Below are positions 5,651-5,702 of a stretch of DNA of 5,702 bases, piece by piece. This stretch comes from Desulfocapsaceae bacterium (GTDB lineage Bacteria > Desulfobacterota > Desulfobulbia > Desulfobulbales > Desulfocapsaceae), in the NCBI GenBank assembly GCA_029934775.1, contig JAOZLO010000202.1, forward strand, positions 1-5,702, given 5' to 3'. The position numbers and the translations under genes were made by a program. How positions within the stretch are numbered: position 1 is the first letter of the stretch; every line of letters begins with the position of its first letter. The notes beneath the pieces were generated by a model. That model had not been told where the DNA came from and made no database searches. It saw only the letters and a list, made by a program, of their open reading frames with translations.

Positions 5651-5702
5651 GTGACATTTCTGGCTTTGGATTTATTCTCTATTTGCCTTGTTGGATACCT
5701 TT
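5651..5702 (+). CDS. Possible start of a further gene (runs off the window)
   Basis: From GTG 5651 the frame is open to the window edge and reads VTFLALDLFSICLVGYL, a hydrophobic start that could be a membrane segment. AAGGTGA (5649-5655) could instead be a Shine-Dalgarno for a TTG start at 5666. The reading begins 12 bp after the VWA stop, as in an operon. Seventeen codons are too few for identification, and the start choice is open. Confidence 0.3.
   Translation, partial: MTFLALDLFSICLVGYL

Overview
The window most resembles an anaerobic, probably sulfate-reducing bacterium of the Desulfobacterota (the old Deltaproteobacteria). The evidence is a minus-strand gene set in which a methylenetetrahydrofolate reductase (MetF) sits between heterodisulfide-reductase-like (Hdr) proteins, together with a probable selenocysteine codon. 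Base composition is moderate, and the intergenic DNA is AT-rich and full of palindromic repeats. The genus cannot be fixed from the sequence alone.

Minus strand, about 2853 down to 1. A good sigma70-type promoter (2825-2853) lies upstream of a fused HdrC-HdrB-like iron-sulfur protein (2715-1393), followed by MetF (1326-454) and the N-terminus of an HdrA-like flavoprotein (220 to the window edge). The HdrC-HdrB gene contains an in-frame TGA at 1984-1986. It falls where relatives, as I recall them, have cysteine in an E-C-G-H motif. Homology continues in the same frame on both sides, and 23 nt after the TGA is the loop of a perfect 8-bp hairpin with GG at the start of the loop, which fits a bacterial SECIS element. 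I read this as one selenoprotein of about 440 residues, not two genes. Together the set looks like the redox arm of a Wood-Ljungdahl pathway: HdrA with HdrC/B-type iron-sulfur subunits passing electrons to or from MetF, as in the MetFV-HdrABC-MvhD complex of Moorella.

Divergent intergenic region (2716-3128). It holds the minus-strand promoter, AT-rich DNA with a T10 run, and a strong Shine-Dalgarno sequence in front of a 16-codon mini-ORF that overlaps the next gene's start.

Plus strand, 3170 to the end. A MoxR-type AAA+ ATPase (3170-4018) is followed by a CoxE-like VWA-domain protein (4448-5638). Such pairs usually work as a chaperone that activates or assembles a metalloenzyme; nothing here identifies the client. 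A further gene may begin at about 5651.

The 429 bp between these two genes is a cluster of non-coding repeats. It contains a 127-bp imperfect palindrome that overlaps the ATPase stop codon, a 203-bp MITE-like element with 27-bp terminal inverted repeats differing at one position, and a short hairpin that shares both end sequences with the first palindrome. A terminator-like hairpin lies inside the MITE-like element and may uncouple the two genes.
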